Source of the DNA: Candidatus Methylomirabilota bacterium
GTDB taxonomy: Bacteria > Methylomirabilota > Methylomirabilia > Rokubacteriales > CSP1-6
Reading direction: 5' to 3'
DNA: 62,569 nucleotides
Assembly (NCBI GenBank): GCA_035709005.1
Contig: DASTFB010000061.1
Location: 1-62,569, forward strand
The notes below the pieces were generated by a model. That model was not told where the DNA came from and made no database searches. It saw only the letters and a list, made by a program, of their open reading frames with translations. This document shows, piece by piece, positions 1 through 8,479 of the stretch (position 1 is its first letter; each line of letters opens with the position of its first letter). A program made the position numbers and the translations under genes.

Positions 1-1
1 G

Positions 2-1177
2 ATCCGGATCGGCGGCCAGCTCACCAAGGCGCTCTACCAGTACACGCTCCAGAGCCCGGACCTCACCGAGCTCTACCAGTGGGCCCCGCGCCTCCAGGAG
101 CGCATCCGCGCGCTCCCGATGCTGACCGACGTCAACTCGGATCTGCAGATCACGAGCCCCCAGGTGGTCGTCAACATCGACCGCGACCGGGCGTCGTCGC
201 TGGGCGTGACGGCCGACCAGATCGAGGACGCGCTCTACAGCGCCTACGGCTCGCGCCAGGTCTCGACCATCTACACGCCGTCCAACCAGTACTGGGTCAT
301 TTTAGAATTGGAGCCGCAGTACCAGCGGGATCCCACGGCCCTGGAGCGGCTCTACGTGCGCTCGAGCAGTGGGCGCCTGATCCCGCTGGGCGCGGTGGCC
401 ACGCTGACGCCCGGGCTGGGACCGCTCACGGTGCAGCACCTGGGCCAGCTGCCCGCGGTCACCATCTCGTTCAACACCAGGCCGGGCGTGTCCTTGAGCG
501 ATGCCGTGGCCCAGGTGCAGGCGGTCCAGCGGGAGCTGGGGGTGCCCGCGACGCTGAGCACCACCTTCCAGGGCACGGCCCAGGCCTTCCAGGACTCGCT
601 GCGCGGGCAAGGGATGCTCCTGCTCATCACCGTCCTCGTCATCTACCTGGTGCTGGGCGTGCTCTACGAGAGCTTCATTCACCCCCTCACCATCCTCTCG
701 GGCCTGCCCTCGGCCGGCGCCGGAGCGCTGCTCACGCTGATGTTGTTCGGGGCCGAGCTGAACGTCTACGGATTCGTCGGGATGATCATGCTCGTCGGCA
801 TCGTGAAGAAGAACGCCATCATGATGATCGACTTCGCGCTGGAGGCCGAGCGGGCGGGGGCCGCACCGGCCCAGGCGATCTATCAGGGCTGCCTGCTGCG
901 CTTCCGGCCGATCATGATGACGACCATGGCGGCGCTGCTCGGGGCCTTGCCCATCGCGCTCGGCATCGGGGCCGGCGCCGACGCCCGGCGCCCGCTGGGC
1001 CTGGCCGTGGTCGGCGGCCTGCTCGTCTCCCAGCTGCTCACCCTCTACATCACGCCCGTCCTCTACCTCTACATGGAGTCGGTCCAGAAGCACCTGGCCG
1101 CGCACCCCGTCTCGCGCATCTTCTTCTGGCGCCGGGCGCGGTACGGCCCGCAGCCGAGCCCCGCCGTCCAGTCCTGA
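2..1177 (+). CDS. RND efflux pump inner-membrane subunit (HAE1/AcrB type), 3' part only
   Basis: This is the C-terminal 391 codons of a resistance-nodulation-division drug/proton antiporter of the inner membrane; the full protein is usually about 1,050 residues and its start lies left of the window. The visible part runs from the second porter half (RIRALPMLTDVNSDLQ and following, which match AcrB-like pumps) through transmembrane helices 7-12. The helix containing GIVKKNAIMMIDFA is the HAE1 signature. The proton-relay aspartates of helix 4 are outside the window. Known relatives export hydrophobic compounds in a tripartite complex with an adaptor and an outer-membrane channel, neither of which follows here. 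The downstream gene begins 24 bases later but looks unrelated. Family assignment is secure; the substrate is unknown. Confidence 0.95.
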   Translation: MRIGGQLTKALYQYTLQSPDLTELYQWAPRLQERIRALPMLTDVNSDLQITSPQVVVNIDRDRASSLGVTADQIEDALYSAYGSRQVSTIYTPSNQYWVILELEPQYQRDPTALERLYVRSSSGRLIPLGAVATLTPGLGPLTVQHLGQLPAVTISFNTRPGVSLSDAVAQVQAVQRELGVPATLSTTFQGTAQAFQDSLRGQGMLLLITVLVIYLVLGVLYESFIHPLTILSGLPSAGAGALLTLMLFGAELNVYGFVGMIMLVGIVKKNAIMMIDFALEAERAGAAPAQAIYQGCLLRFRPIMMTTMAALLGALPIALGIGAGADARRPLGLAVVGGLLVSQLLTLYITPVLYLYMESVQKHLAAHPVSRIFFWRRARYGPQPSPAVQS

Positions 1178-1200
1178 GTCCGCCCCGGATCGGCGCTATC

Positions 1201-1575
1201 ATGGGCGCCGTGCTCGAGGGGCTCGCGGAGCTGGTCAATGGCAACGAGGCCCTGGTGCGTCGCGGCCGCTACCTGACCACGACGTTCCTGGTCGAGACGG
1301 GCGACACGGCGTGGCTGGTCACGGTGATCGAGGGGCGGATCGCCCGCCTCGAGCGGGGGCCCTTTCTCATGCGGCAGTGGCGCTTCGCGGTGCGCGCTTC
1401 CGCCGAGGCCTGGCGGCGGTTCTGGGAATCGGTGCCCGCGCCGGGCTATCACGATCTCTTCGCCATGGCCAAGCTGGGCCAGGCCCGGATCGAGGGCGAT
1501 CTCCAGCCGCTGATGGCGAACCTGCGCTACGTCAAAGAGGTGCTGGCGGCACCGCGGAAGCACGGGCGTGGCTGA
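1201..1575 (+). CDS. Small SCP2-like (sterol-carrier fold) protein
   Basis: A 124-residue soluble protein with no signal peptide. The order of an N-terminal beta-rich stretch (TTTFLVETGDTAWLVTVIEGRI), a tryptophan-rich helix (SAEAWRRFWESVPAPGYHD) and a C-terminal segment ending in QARIEGDLQPLMANLRY resembles SCP2 sterol-transfer domains, which bind hydrophobic ligands. The start is the ATG at 1201, just after the pump gene ends. Its 3' end overlaps the GTG start of the alpha/beta hydrolase by 8 bases, so the two are probably translated together and may act on the same lipophilic substrate. The fold is inferred from sequence pattern alone. Confidence 0.6.
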   Translation: MGAVLEGLAELVNGNEALVRRGRYLTTTFLVETGDTAWLVTVIEGRIARLERGPFLMRQWRFAVRASAEAWRRFWESVPAPGYHDLFAMAKLGQARIEGDLQPLMANLRYVKEVLAAPRKHGRG

Positions 1576-2425
1576 CCCCGGGCTGGAGCCCATCGTGGGA
1601 CGGTATCTGCGCCTCACGCTGCAATCGCGGCCGCACCGGCTCTACTTCGAGGAGGCCGGACAGGGCATCCCGCTGGTGTGTCTGCACACCGCTGGCTCCG
1701 ACGGGCGCCAGTTCCGCCATCTGATGACCGACGAGGCGATCACCCGGCACTTCCGCGTGCTGGCGTTCGACATGCCCCGGCACGGCAAGTCGCTGCCGCC
1801 CGTCGGCTGGCAGGACGACGAGTACCGGCTCACCGCCGCGGGGTACGTCGAGATGATCCGCAGCTTCTGCCAGGCGCTGAGCCTGGAACGGCCCGTCGTC
1901 CTCGGTTGCTCGATCGGGGGCAAGATCGTGCTCCACCTGGCGCGCGATCACGCCCCCGAGTTCCGGGCGCTGATCGGCCTCGAGGCGGCCGATTATCAGG
2001 CCCCGTGGTACGACGACACCGGGTGGCTCCACCGGCCCGATGTCCACGGCGGCGAGGTGAGCGCCGCGCTCATGTCCGGGCTCATCGCTCCCCAGAGCCC
2101 CAGCGAGGCGCGCTGGGAAACCCTGTGGGGGTACATGCAGGGCGGCTCCGGCGTGTTCAAGGGCGACCTGTACTTCTACCGGGTCGACTCCGATCTGCGC
2201 GGCCAGCTCGGCGGTGTCGACACGGCGCGCTGCCCCCTCTACCTCCTCACCGGAGAGTACGATTTCTCGTGCACGCCGGACGACACCGCGCGCACGGCCG
2301 CACAGATCCCGGGCGTCAAGCTGACGGTCATGGAGGGGCTGGGCCACTTTCCGATGAGCGAGAATCCCGACCGGTTCCGGCGGTATATTCTACCGGTCCT
2401 GGACGAGATCCGGGCGCTGAAGTAA
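1568..2425 (+). CDS. Alpha/beta hydrolase
   Basis: A 285-residue cytoplasmic hydrolase starting with GTG at 1568. The nucleophile elbow GCSIGG supplies the serine, the acid is probably the aspartate in LLTGEYDFSCTP, and the base is the histidine in GLGHFPMSENP; the oxyanion-hole region is CLHTAGSDGRQF. This is the arrangement of small esterases and C-C bond hydrolases. It overlaps the SCP2-like gene by 8 bases and is followed 15 bases later by a short-chain dehydrogenase, suggesting a small catabolic operon for a hydrophobic ester, lactone or diketone. The substrate cannot be read from the sequence. Confidence 0.9.
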   Translation: MADPGLEPIVGRYLRLTLQSRPHRLYFEEAGQGIPLVCLHTAGSDGRQFRHLMTDEAITRHFRVLAFDMPRHGKSLPPVGWQDDEYRLTAAGYVEMIRSFCQALSLERPVVLGCSIGGKIVLHLARDHAPEFRALIGLEAADYQAPWYDDTGWLHRPDVHGGEVSAALMSGLIAPQSPSEARWETLWGYMQGGSGVFKGDLYFYRVDSDLRGQLGGVDTARCPLYLLTGEYDFSCTPDDTARTAAQIPGVKLTVMEGLGHFPMSENPDRFRRYILPVLDEIRALK

Positions 2426-2440
2426 CTCGAGGAGGCTTCC

Positions 2441-3190
2441 ATGCGGCTCAAGGACAAAGTCGTCATCATCACCGGCGGCGCCCAGGGGATCGGCCGGGCC
2501 TATTGCCTGGGCGCGGCGACGGAGGGAGCACGCGTCGTGGTGGCCGACATCGCCGACCCCACGTCCACCGTCAAGGACATCGAGGCCCTAGGCGCCCAGG
2601 CGCTGGGCGTCGTCTGCGACGTCTCCCGCGAGGGGGACACGCAGCGCCTGGCCACCGAGACCCTGGCCCGGTTCGGCCGCATCGACGTCCTGGTGAACAA
2701 CGCCGCCGTCTACGGCACGCTCAAGCGCCGACCGTTCATGGAGATCCCGGTGGAGGAGTGGGACCGGGTGATGGCGGTCAACCTCCGCGGGTTGTTCCTC
2801 GCCTCGCGGGCCGTGTTCCCGACCATGAAGGCTCAGGGCAAGGGCAAGATCATCAACATCGCGTCGTCCACGTTCTTCAAGGGCGTGCCGCACTACATCC
2901 ACTACACGACCTCCAAGGGCGGCGTGGTGGGGTTCACGCGGTCCCTGGCCCGGGAGCTCGGCGAGTTCGGCATCCGGGTCAACGCCATCTCGCCCGGGTT
3001 CACCCTGAGCGGCGAGAACGAGAAGAACATCTCCGAGGAGCGCAAGCAGGAGAACATCCGCATGCGGATGCTCAAGCGCGCCGAGGTCCCCGAGGACATC
3101 GTGGGCACGCTGATCTTCCTGGCCTCGGATGACAGCGACTTCATCACCGGGCAGACCATCCTCGTGGACGGCGGCGGCGGCGTGCACTGA
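2441..3190 (+). CDS. Short-chain dehydrogenase/reductase (SDR, classical)
   Basis: A 249-residue NAD(P)-dependent oxidoreductase. It has the Rossmann glycine motif TGGAQGIG at residues 11-18, the structural NNAA motif in the middle, the catalytic serine of NIASS, and a Y-x3-K pair (YTTSK). It ends with the usual SDR tail ITGQTILVDGGGG. The ATG at 2441 is preceded by GGAGG. An aspartate follows beta-strand 2 (VVVADIAD), which in this family usually favours NAD over NADP. Lying directly behind the hydrolase, it may oxidise an alcohol released by that enzyme. Confidence 0.93.
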   Translation: MRLKDKVVIITGGAQGIGRAYCLGAATEGARVVVADIADPTSTVKDIEALGAQALGVVCDVSREGDTQRLATETLARFGRIDVLVNNAAVYGTLKRRPFMEIPVEEWDRVMAVNLRGLFLASRAVFPTMKAQGKGKIINIASSTFFKGVPHYIHYTTSKGGVVGFTRSLARELGEFGIRVNAISPGFTLSGENEKNISEERKQENIRMRMLKRAEVPEDIVGTLIFLASDDSDFITGQTILVDGGGGVH

Positions 3191-3193
3191 GCC

Positions 3194-5542
3194 CTAGCGG
3201 GCCTCCCGGAGCGCGCGCCAGACCCGCTCTGGCGTCACCGGCATGTCGAGGTGGCGGACGCCGAACGGGGCCAGCGCGTCGTTGACTGCGTTGAGCAGGG
3301 CCGGCAGCGCGCCCACCGTGCCGGCCTCCCCCACACCCTTGGCTCCCAGCGGGTTGATCTTCGTGGGGACCTCGTACGAGTCCACGTCGAAGGCGGGGAC
3401 GTCGTCGGCCCGCGGCATGGCGTAGTCCATGAACGAGCCGGCCAGGAGTTGCGCCGTCTCCCGGTCGTAGGCGAGGACCTCGAACAGGCCTTGACCCAGG
3501 CCCTGGACCACGCCACCGTGGATCTGGCCCTTGACCAGCATGGGGTTGATCATGGTGCCGACGTCGTCGACCACGGTGTGGCGCACGATGCTCACGACGC
3601 CCGTTTCGGGGTCGATCTCGACCTCGCACACCTGGCAGCCGTTGGGGAAGGTCACGGCGGGCGCCGCGAAGGCCGCCGTCTCGCTGAACCCGGTCTCCAT
3701 TCCGGCCGGCATCTGGCGCGGTTGATAGGCGGTCCTGGCTACGGCGGCGAGGGCCACGCCCTTGTCGGTGCCGGCCACGAGGAAGCGGCCGTCGCGGAAC
3801 ACGACGTCCTCGGTGGCGGCCTCCAGCAGGTGGGCGGCGATCCGACGGCCCCGCTCGATGATCTTCTCGGTCGCCCGCACCACCGCGGAGCCGCCCACCG
3901 TGAGGGCGCCCGAGCCGCCGTTGCCGCGTCCAGCGCCGAGCAGATCGCTGTCGCCCCAGAGGACCTGGATGCGCTCGGGCGGCACGCCCAGCCGGTCGGC
4001 CACGATCTGGGCGAAGGCGGTCTCGTTGCCCTGGCCCATCGACGTCGAGCCGGTGTAGAGCGTGACCGACCCGTCGGCATTGACGCACACCCGGGCCGTG
4101 TCGGGGTTGGGGCCGCTGTAGGGACCGCCGGCGACCTCGATGGGGTTGGCGATGCCGAGCCCGCGCAGCTTGCCGCGCTGCCGCGCCTCGGCGCGGCGCG
4201 TCTCGAAGCCGGCCTGATCGGCGAGCGACAGGGCCATGCCCATGCCGCGCGCGAAATCCCCGCAGTCGTAGGTGAACACCAGGCCGGTCCTGAAGGGCAT
4301 GGCGGTGGAGGGGATCAGGTTGCGGCGGCGTAGCTCGAGCGGGTCGATCTTCAGCTCGCCGGCCGCCACGTCGATCACGCGCTCGATCGCGTAGGTGGCC
4401 TCGGGCCGGCCGGCACCACGATAGGGGCCCGTGGGCGTCGTGTTCGTGAAGACGCCGGTGGTCTGCACGTGGATGGCCGGCGTGGTGTACACGCCGGCCA
4501 GCCCCCCCACGTTGTTCGTGCCCGGCCCCGCGCTGCGCTGGGTGAGGTAGGCGCCGACGTTGAGGGCGATGCCCACGCGCAGGCCCAGGAACTTGCCGTT
4601 GGCGTCCAGGGCCAGCTCCGCCGTCGACACGTTGTCGCGCCCGGCCTCGTCGCTGACGAACCCCTCGCGGCGATGCGACGCCCACTTCACCGGCCGACCC
4701 AGCCGGCGCGCCGCCCACAGCACCAGCACCATCTCGGGATAGACGCCGTTGCGCATCCCGAAGCTGCCGCCCACCTCGGCCGTCACGACGCGCATCTGGC
4801 TGTGCGGGACCTTCAGGATGTCGGCGAGCAGCCCCCGCACGATGTGCGGGCCCTGGATGCCCGTGTACAGGGTGTAGCGCCCGGCGCGCCGGTCCCACTC
4901 GCCGGTGGCGGCGCGCGGCTCCAGCGGGGCTGCGGCCACACGGGTGACGACGAAGTCGAGCCGCGTCACGTGGGCCGCACCCTCGAAGACGCGGGCCACG
5001 GCCTCGCGCGAGCCGGCTTCCCACACGAAGGCGACGTTGTCCGACGCCTCGTCCCAGACCGCGGGCGCCCCCGGCCGCAGCGCGTCCGCCGCGTCGGCGA
5101 CGGCCGGGCGCGCCGCGTAGTCGACGGCGACCAGCTCGGCGGCGTCGATCGCCTGCTCGCGGGTCTCGGCCACGACCAGCGCGACCGGGTCACCCACGTG
5201 CCGGGCCCGCCGGTGGGCCAGCGCCGCGCGGGGCGTGGGGAAGGCCGGGGAGCCGTCGCGCCGCTTGCGCAGGCGGTCGGTCGGCAGCGTGCCGACGCCG
5301 TCGGCCACGAGGTCGGCGCCGATGAAGACGGCCACGACGCCGGGGGCCGCCCGGGCCGCCGCCGTGTCGATGCCCCGGATGTCGGCGTGGGCGTGCGGGG
5401 AGCGCACGACGACGGCGTGGGCCTGGCGGGGCAGGCTCCAGTCTTCGGAATATCGTCCCAGCCCCTGCACCAGGCGGGGGTCTTCCAGGCGCATCACCGA
5501 CTGCCCGATGGCGAACTTCTCGGCCTTGACCGGCTCACTCAC
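3194..5542 (-). CDS. Molybdenum hydroxylase large subunit (xanthine dehydrogenase / CO dehydrogenase-like)
   Basis: A 782-residue molybdopterin-cytosine-dinucleotide-binding subunit of the xanthine oxidase family. Seen: an N-terminal domain beginning with FAIGQSVMRLEDPRLVQG, cofactor motifs PYRGAGRPEATYAIERV and GSTSMGQGNETAFAQI, and the C-terminal GVGEAGTVGALPALLNAVND with the catalytic-type glutamate. The AYRCSFR loop of true aerobic CO dehydrogenase is absent, so the substrate is more likely an aldehyde or N-heterocycle. These enzymes normally need 2Fe-2S and FAD subunits; none is adjacent, making this an orphan. The start is GTG at 5542 with GGGGAGG upstream. It converges with the SDR gene, leaving a 3-base gap. 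Confidence 0.93.
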   Translation of the reverse strand: MSEPVKAEKFAIGQSVMRLEDPRLVQGLGRYSEDWSLPRQAHAVVVRSPHAHADIRGIDTAAARAAPGVVAVFIGADLVADGVGTLPTDRLRKRRDGSPAFPTPRAALAHRRARHVGDPVALVVAETREQAIDAAELVAVDYAARPAVADAADALRPGAPAVWDEASDNVAFVWEAGSREAVARVFEGAAHVTRLDFVVTRVAAAPLEPRAATGEWDRRAGRYTLYTGIQGPHIVRGLLADILKVPHSQMRVVTAEVGGSFGMRNGVYPEMVLVLWAARRLGRPVKWASHRREGFVSDEAGRDNVSTAELALDANGKFLGLRVGIALNVGAYLTQRSAGPGTNNVGGLAGVYTTPAIHVQTTGVFTNTTPTGPYRGAGRPEATYAIERVIDVAAGELKIDPLELRRRNLIPSTAMPFRTGLVFTYDCGDFARGMGMALSLADQAGFETRRAEARQRGKLRGLGIANPIEVAGGPYSGPNPDTARVCVNADGSVTLYTGSTSMGQGNETAFAQIVADRLGVPPERIQVLWGDSDLLGAGRGNGGSGALTVGGSAVVRATEKIIERGRRIAAHLLEAATEDVVFRDGRFLVAGTDKGVALAAVARTAYQPRQMPAGMETGFSETAAFAAPAVTFPNGCQVCEVEIDPETGVVSIVRHTVVDDVGTMINPMLVKGQIHGGVVQGLGQGLFEVLAYDRETAQLLAGSFMDYAMPRADDVPAFDVDSYEVPTKINPLGAKGVGEAGTVGALPALLNAVNDALAPFGVRHLDMPVTPERVWRALREAR

Positions 5543-5634
5543 TGCGCGATTCCTCCCCGATGATGGTCCTTGCCCTGCGGGGTGGTCTGATGTATCCCCT
5601 CGGCTGCGAGAGGATACTACGAGGGAGGAGCGCC

Positions 5635-6555
5635 ATGAGCCGGCAATCCGCCATCGATCCCGAGCGCGTCGTCATCACCGAGCCGGTGCCGGGCTCGACC
5701 ATCCCCGTGCAGCTCATGTACGTGCCCACGCTGGATGGCCTCTATACGCCCATCGGCCTGCGGCGCCCGCCCGGCGACGGCCGTGCGCCGATCGTGCTGC
5801 TGGCCTCCGGCAACGGCGGCGGCGGAATGCCGTGGGTGCGGGAGGCCGTGCGCAACCGTGGCTACATCATGGACCGGCTGCTGGACGCGGGGTACGCGGT
5901 CGCCTGGCTGCGCTACCGCGCCGAGGTCGAGCTCGGCTACAACAAGGGCGGCCGTCTGGTGGAGGACATCCGCCAGGGACGCCAGCTGCTCAACCGCTCG
6001 CCGCTGGAATACGAGGACGAGATCGACGTCATCACGTTCGTCAAGACGCTGCCCTTCGTGGACCCGGACCGCGTGGGGCTGGCCGGCGTGAGCCACGGTG
6101 GCGAGATGATCTTCAAGATCGCCAGCGAGTACCCTGGCGTCGCCGCCGGCGTGGCCTGCGAGCCGGCCAACCACGAGTTCCTCGACCTCACCCCCGACGC
6201 CACCGCGCACGTCAAGCCCCAGACCCAGATGCGTGATATCGAGGAGATGCAGATGCGCGAGGTGCAGAAGGTGCGAGCGCGCATCAACGAGCGGGTAGCC
6301 CGCGAGCGCATCCGCGGCATCCGCACCCCCATCCTGGTTCTGGGTCGCGACACGGATCACCTGCAGGGGATCTTCCGCGTGAGCTACGACCTCCTGCGGG
6401 AGGAGGGCAAGACCGCCGAGTGGGCCTCCTACGACCACCCCCTGCACGGCTACCTCTTCCCGTTCCGCGGCGCCGACGGCGCCTACGCTGTCGATCGCGC
6501 GCAGGAGGCGGCGATCGATCTCGCCATCGACTTTTTCAGACGCCAGATGAAGTGA
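5635..6555 (+). CDS. Alpha/beta hydrolase, dienelactone-hydrolase-like
   Basis: A 306-residue hydrolase. An upstream in-frame ATG at 5560 exists, but the ATG at 5635 sits behind GGGAGGAG with ideal spacing and is preferred. The nucleophile elbow is GVSHGG (serine), the oxyanion region is LLASGNGGGG, and the likely base is the histidine in HPLHGYLFPF. The fold order fits dienelactone-hydrolase or prolyl-oligopeptidase-like esterases. There is no signal peptide, so it is cytoplasmic. It is divergent from the molybdenum hydroxylase gene with a 92-base gap that must hold both promoters; I could not pick a convincing one there. The substrate is unknown. Confidence 0.88.
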   Translation: MSRQSAIDPERVVITEPVPGSTIPVQLMYVPTLDGLYTPIGLRRPPGDGRAPIVLLASGNGGGGMPWVREAVRNRGYIMDRLLDAGYAVAWLRYRAEVELGYNKGGRLVEDIRQGRQLLNRSPLEYEDEIDVITFVKTLPFVDPDRVGLAGVSHGGEMIFKIASEYPGVAAGVACEPANHEFLDLTPDATAHVKPQTQMRDIEEMQMREVQKVRARINERVARERIRGIRTPILVLGRDTDHLQGIFRVSYDLLREEGKTAEWASYDHPLHGYLFPFRGADGAYAVDRAQEAAIDLAIDFFRRQMK

Positions 6556-6574
6556 CGGACGGCAGCGGCGCCCC

Positions 6575-7441
6575 TCAGGTGCCGATGCCGAACAGCGTCG
6601 TCATCCGCGTGGCGTCGAGCATCGCCGCCATCTCCTCGTCCGCGGGGCGTCGGGAGAAGCGACTGGCCGCGTCGAGGAAGGCCGGCAGCACGGTGAGGTC
6701 GCCCGCCGTGTTGAGGAAGACCCCCGGCACGCCGAGGGCCCAGTGCACCGCCCGATCGACGTCTGCGGGCTCCGTGAGGGGCTGGTACCAGGTGGTATGT
6801 GTCCGGTCGGCGGTGGCCCAGGGCCCGCGGGCGACGGCCTTGATCACCTGGACGGCGACGTTGCGCTCCCGGCACAACGCCAGCAGCTCCTCGAACTCCT
6901 TTCGGTAGCGCTCGTTCTGGGCCATCAGGAAGTTGTAGGGCAGCAGCACGGAGTCGAAGTCGAAGCGGGCGAGGCTCCGCTTGTGCATGGCCGCGATGTT
7001 CCAGCCGTGCCCCGTCACGCCGATGAACCGGACCAGTCCCTGCTGGCGGGCCTCGGTCAGCGCCTCCAGGGCGCCGCCCGCTCCCATGGCCTGGTCCCAG
7101 TCGTCGGGATGGCCCAGCGAGTGGAGCTGGATCAGGTCGACCCGGTCGACGCGTAGCCGCTCGAGCGAGCGGTGGAGATCGTCGCGAGCCCCCCGGGCCG
7201 TCCGGCTTCCCGTCTTGGTCGCCAGGAAGAAGTCCTTGCGGTGGCGGGCCATCCACGGCCCGATGCGCAGCTCGGAGTCTCCGTAGCGGGCCGCGGTGTC
7301 GATGTGGTTGACGCCGTAGCGGAGCAGGAGGTCCAGGGCGCGGTCGGCGTCGGCCTGGCTGGCCCTGGCCAGCGCCGCCCCGCCGAACAGCGCGGCGGTG
7401 CTCGAATGTCCGGTGCGTCCGAACGGTCGGCGCTCGATCAT
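6575..7441 (-). CDS. Aldo/keto reductase
   Basis: A 288-residue NADPH-dependent reductase with the TIM-barrel signature of the family: [15 protein letters not shown] carries the catalytic aspartate and tyrosine region, KTGS supplies the lysine, and DLIQLHSLG places the usual HxH-type position. It belongs to the bacterial group that reduces aldehydes or ketones. Its ATG at 7441 overlaps the TGA of the upstream Kelch gene (ATGA, 4 bases), so translation is coupled. It converges on the alpha/beta hydrolase with a 19-base gap. A second, more divergent aldo/keto reductase lies at 34479-35396. Confidence 0.92.
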   Translation of the reverse strand: MIERRPFGRTGHSSTAALFGGAALARASQADADRALDLLLRYGVNHIDTAARYGDSELRIGPWMARHRKDFFLATKTGSRTARGARDDLHRSLERLRVDRVDLIQLHSLGHPDDWDQAMGAGGALEALTEARQQGLVRFIGVTGHGWNIAAMHKRSLARFDFDSVLLPYNFLMAQNERYRKEFEELLALCRERNVAVQVIKAVARGPWATADRTHTTWYQPLTEPADVDRAVHWALGVPGVFLNTAGDLTVLPAFLDAASRFSRRPADEEMAAMLDATRMTTLFGIGT

Positions 7442-8367
7442 GGCATCAACACCTCGTTGGCGCGTGAGGAGGATCCGCCCGGTGTCGGTCCCCCCGAGAT
7501 GACGAAGATGCGCCGGCCTACCACCGCCGCGCCCAGTCCGTGCCGCGCCGTCGGCATCGGCGCCCACGCGGTCCAGGCGTCGGTGGAGGGCTCGTAGGCC
7601 TCGACCTGATCGAACGTGCCGGCAGGCGCTTCTCCGCCGAAGACGAACACCTTGTCGGCCAGCGTCACGGCCGCGATCCCGCTGCGCGGGGTCGGCAGCG
7701 GGGCTCGTGCGCGCCAGCGATTCGTGCGGGGGTCGTACTCCTCGTTCACGGCCAGGTTCCGCGCGTAGCTGCCGTCGACGCGGCCGCCCACGACGTAGAG
7801 GCGACCGTCGACCACTGCGGCGGCGTGGTGATCCCTGGGCGTGGGCAGTGGGGCGAGCCCCGTCCAGCGATCGGCGGCCGGGTCGTAGACCTCGTGGGCG
7901 GCGGTGTTGCGACGCCCCGGCCCGGCACCGCCCACGGCGTGGATGCGGCCATCGAGGACCGCGACGGCGAGGGCCCCGCGCGCGGTCGGCAGGGGCGGGC
8001 CCGTTCGCCACTGGTCGGCACCGGGGTCGTAGATCAGGGTGCTGGCCACCGGCTGCCAGCTCTCGGTGTAGCCGCCGACGACGTACAGCCGGTCGCCGAG
8101 GACCACGGCCCCGGCGTGGTTGAGATTCGCGGGCGGCGCCGCCCGCTGTCGCCACCGGTCGGCCGCGGTGTCGTACTCCAGCAGCGCGCCGCTGCCGCCG
8201 AAGCCGCCCACCACGAAGATGCGACCGTTCAGCGCGGCGACGGCCACCTCGGTGCGCGCCTCCGGCATGGAGGCGGCCTGCACCCAGCGTCCTGGCGGTC
8301 CGCCGGCAGCGGCCCCGGCCACGGCTACGATGCCGACTGACGCGGCGGCGAGCCCTCCGAGCCTCAT
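7438..8367 (-). CDS. Exported Kelch-repeat protein (six-bladed propeller)
   Basis: A 309-residue protein. The start chosen is the ATG at 8367, preceded by AAAGGGAGGA; longer in-frame reading upstream is low-complexity and lacks a ribosome site. Residues 1-25 form a signal peptide ([20 protein letters not shown]). Six Kelch units follow, each opening with W and carrying R-x..-hhVVGG (for example [60 protein letters not shown]), enough to close one propeller. Kelch propellers bind proteins or sugars, and some relatives are sialate mutarotases. Coupling by ATGA to an aldo/keto reductase suggests a carbonyl or sugar-linked role, which is inference. Confidence 0.9.
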   Translation of the reverse strand: MRLGGLAAASVGIVAVAGAAAGGPPGRWVQAASMPEARTEVAVAALNGRIFVVGGFGGSGALLEYDTAADRWRQRAAPPANLNHAGAVVLGDRLYVVGGYTESWQPVASTLIYDPGADQWRTGPPLPTARGALAVAVLDGRIHAVGGAGPGRRNTAAHEVYDPAADRWTGLAPLPTPRDHHAAAVVDGRLYVVGGRVDGSYARNLAVNEEYDPRTNRWRARAPLPTPRSGIAAVTLADKVFVFGGEAPAGTFDQVEAYEPSTDAWTAWAPMPTARHGLGAAVVGRRIFVISGGPTPGGSSSRANEVLMP

Positions 8368-8417
8368 CGGTCCTCCCTTTCCAGCCGGATCGTACCGCCA
8401 CATGGCCTGGCCGGCTA

Positions 8418-8446
8418 TTGACAACATGCCGCAGCGGCCCCAGGAT
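8418..8446 (+). promoter_or_regulatory. Candidate sigma-70 promoter of the peptide ABC operon
   Basis: A perfect TTGACA at 8418-8423 is followed after exactly 17 bases by CAGGAT at 8441-8446 (three of six matches to TATAAT). It lies in the 112-base divergent gap between the Kelch gene and the binding-protein gene, about 33 bases ahead of the ATG at 8480. The ribosome site is the GAGGAG just before the start. Confidence 0.5.
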
Positions 8447-8479
8447 GGCCGGAACCTACGGGGTTCTGAGGAGACGACT

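Noticed and set aside
3251-4333. A 360-codon plus-strand frame inside the molybdenum hydroxylase gene
   Set aside because: The product is H/G/R-rich with no motif and runs antisense to a complete conserved enzyme.
3194-5542. Large subunit considered as aerobic carbon monoxide dehydrogenase CoxL
   Set aside because: The active-site loop reads PYRGAGRPEA instead of the AYRCSFR of true CoxL, and medium and small subunits are missing.
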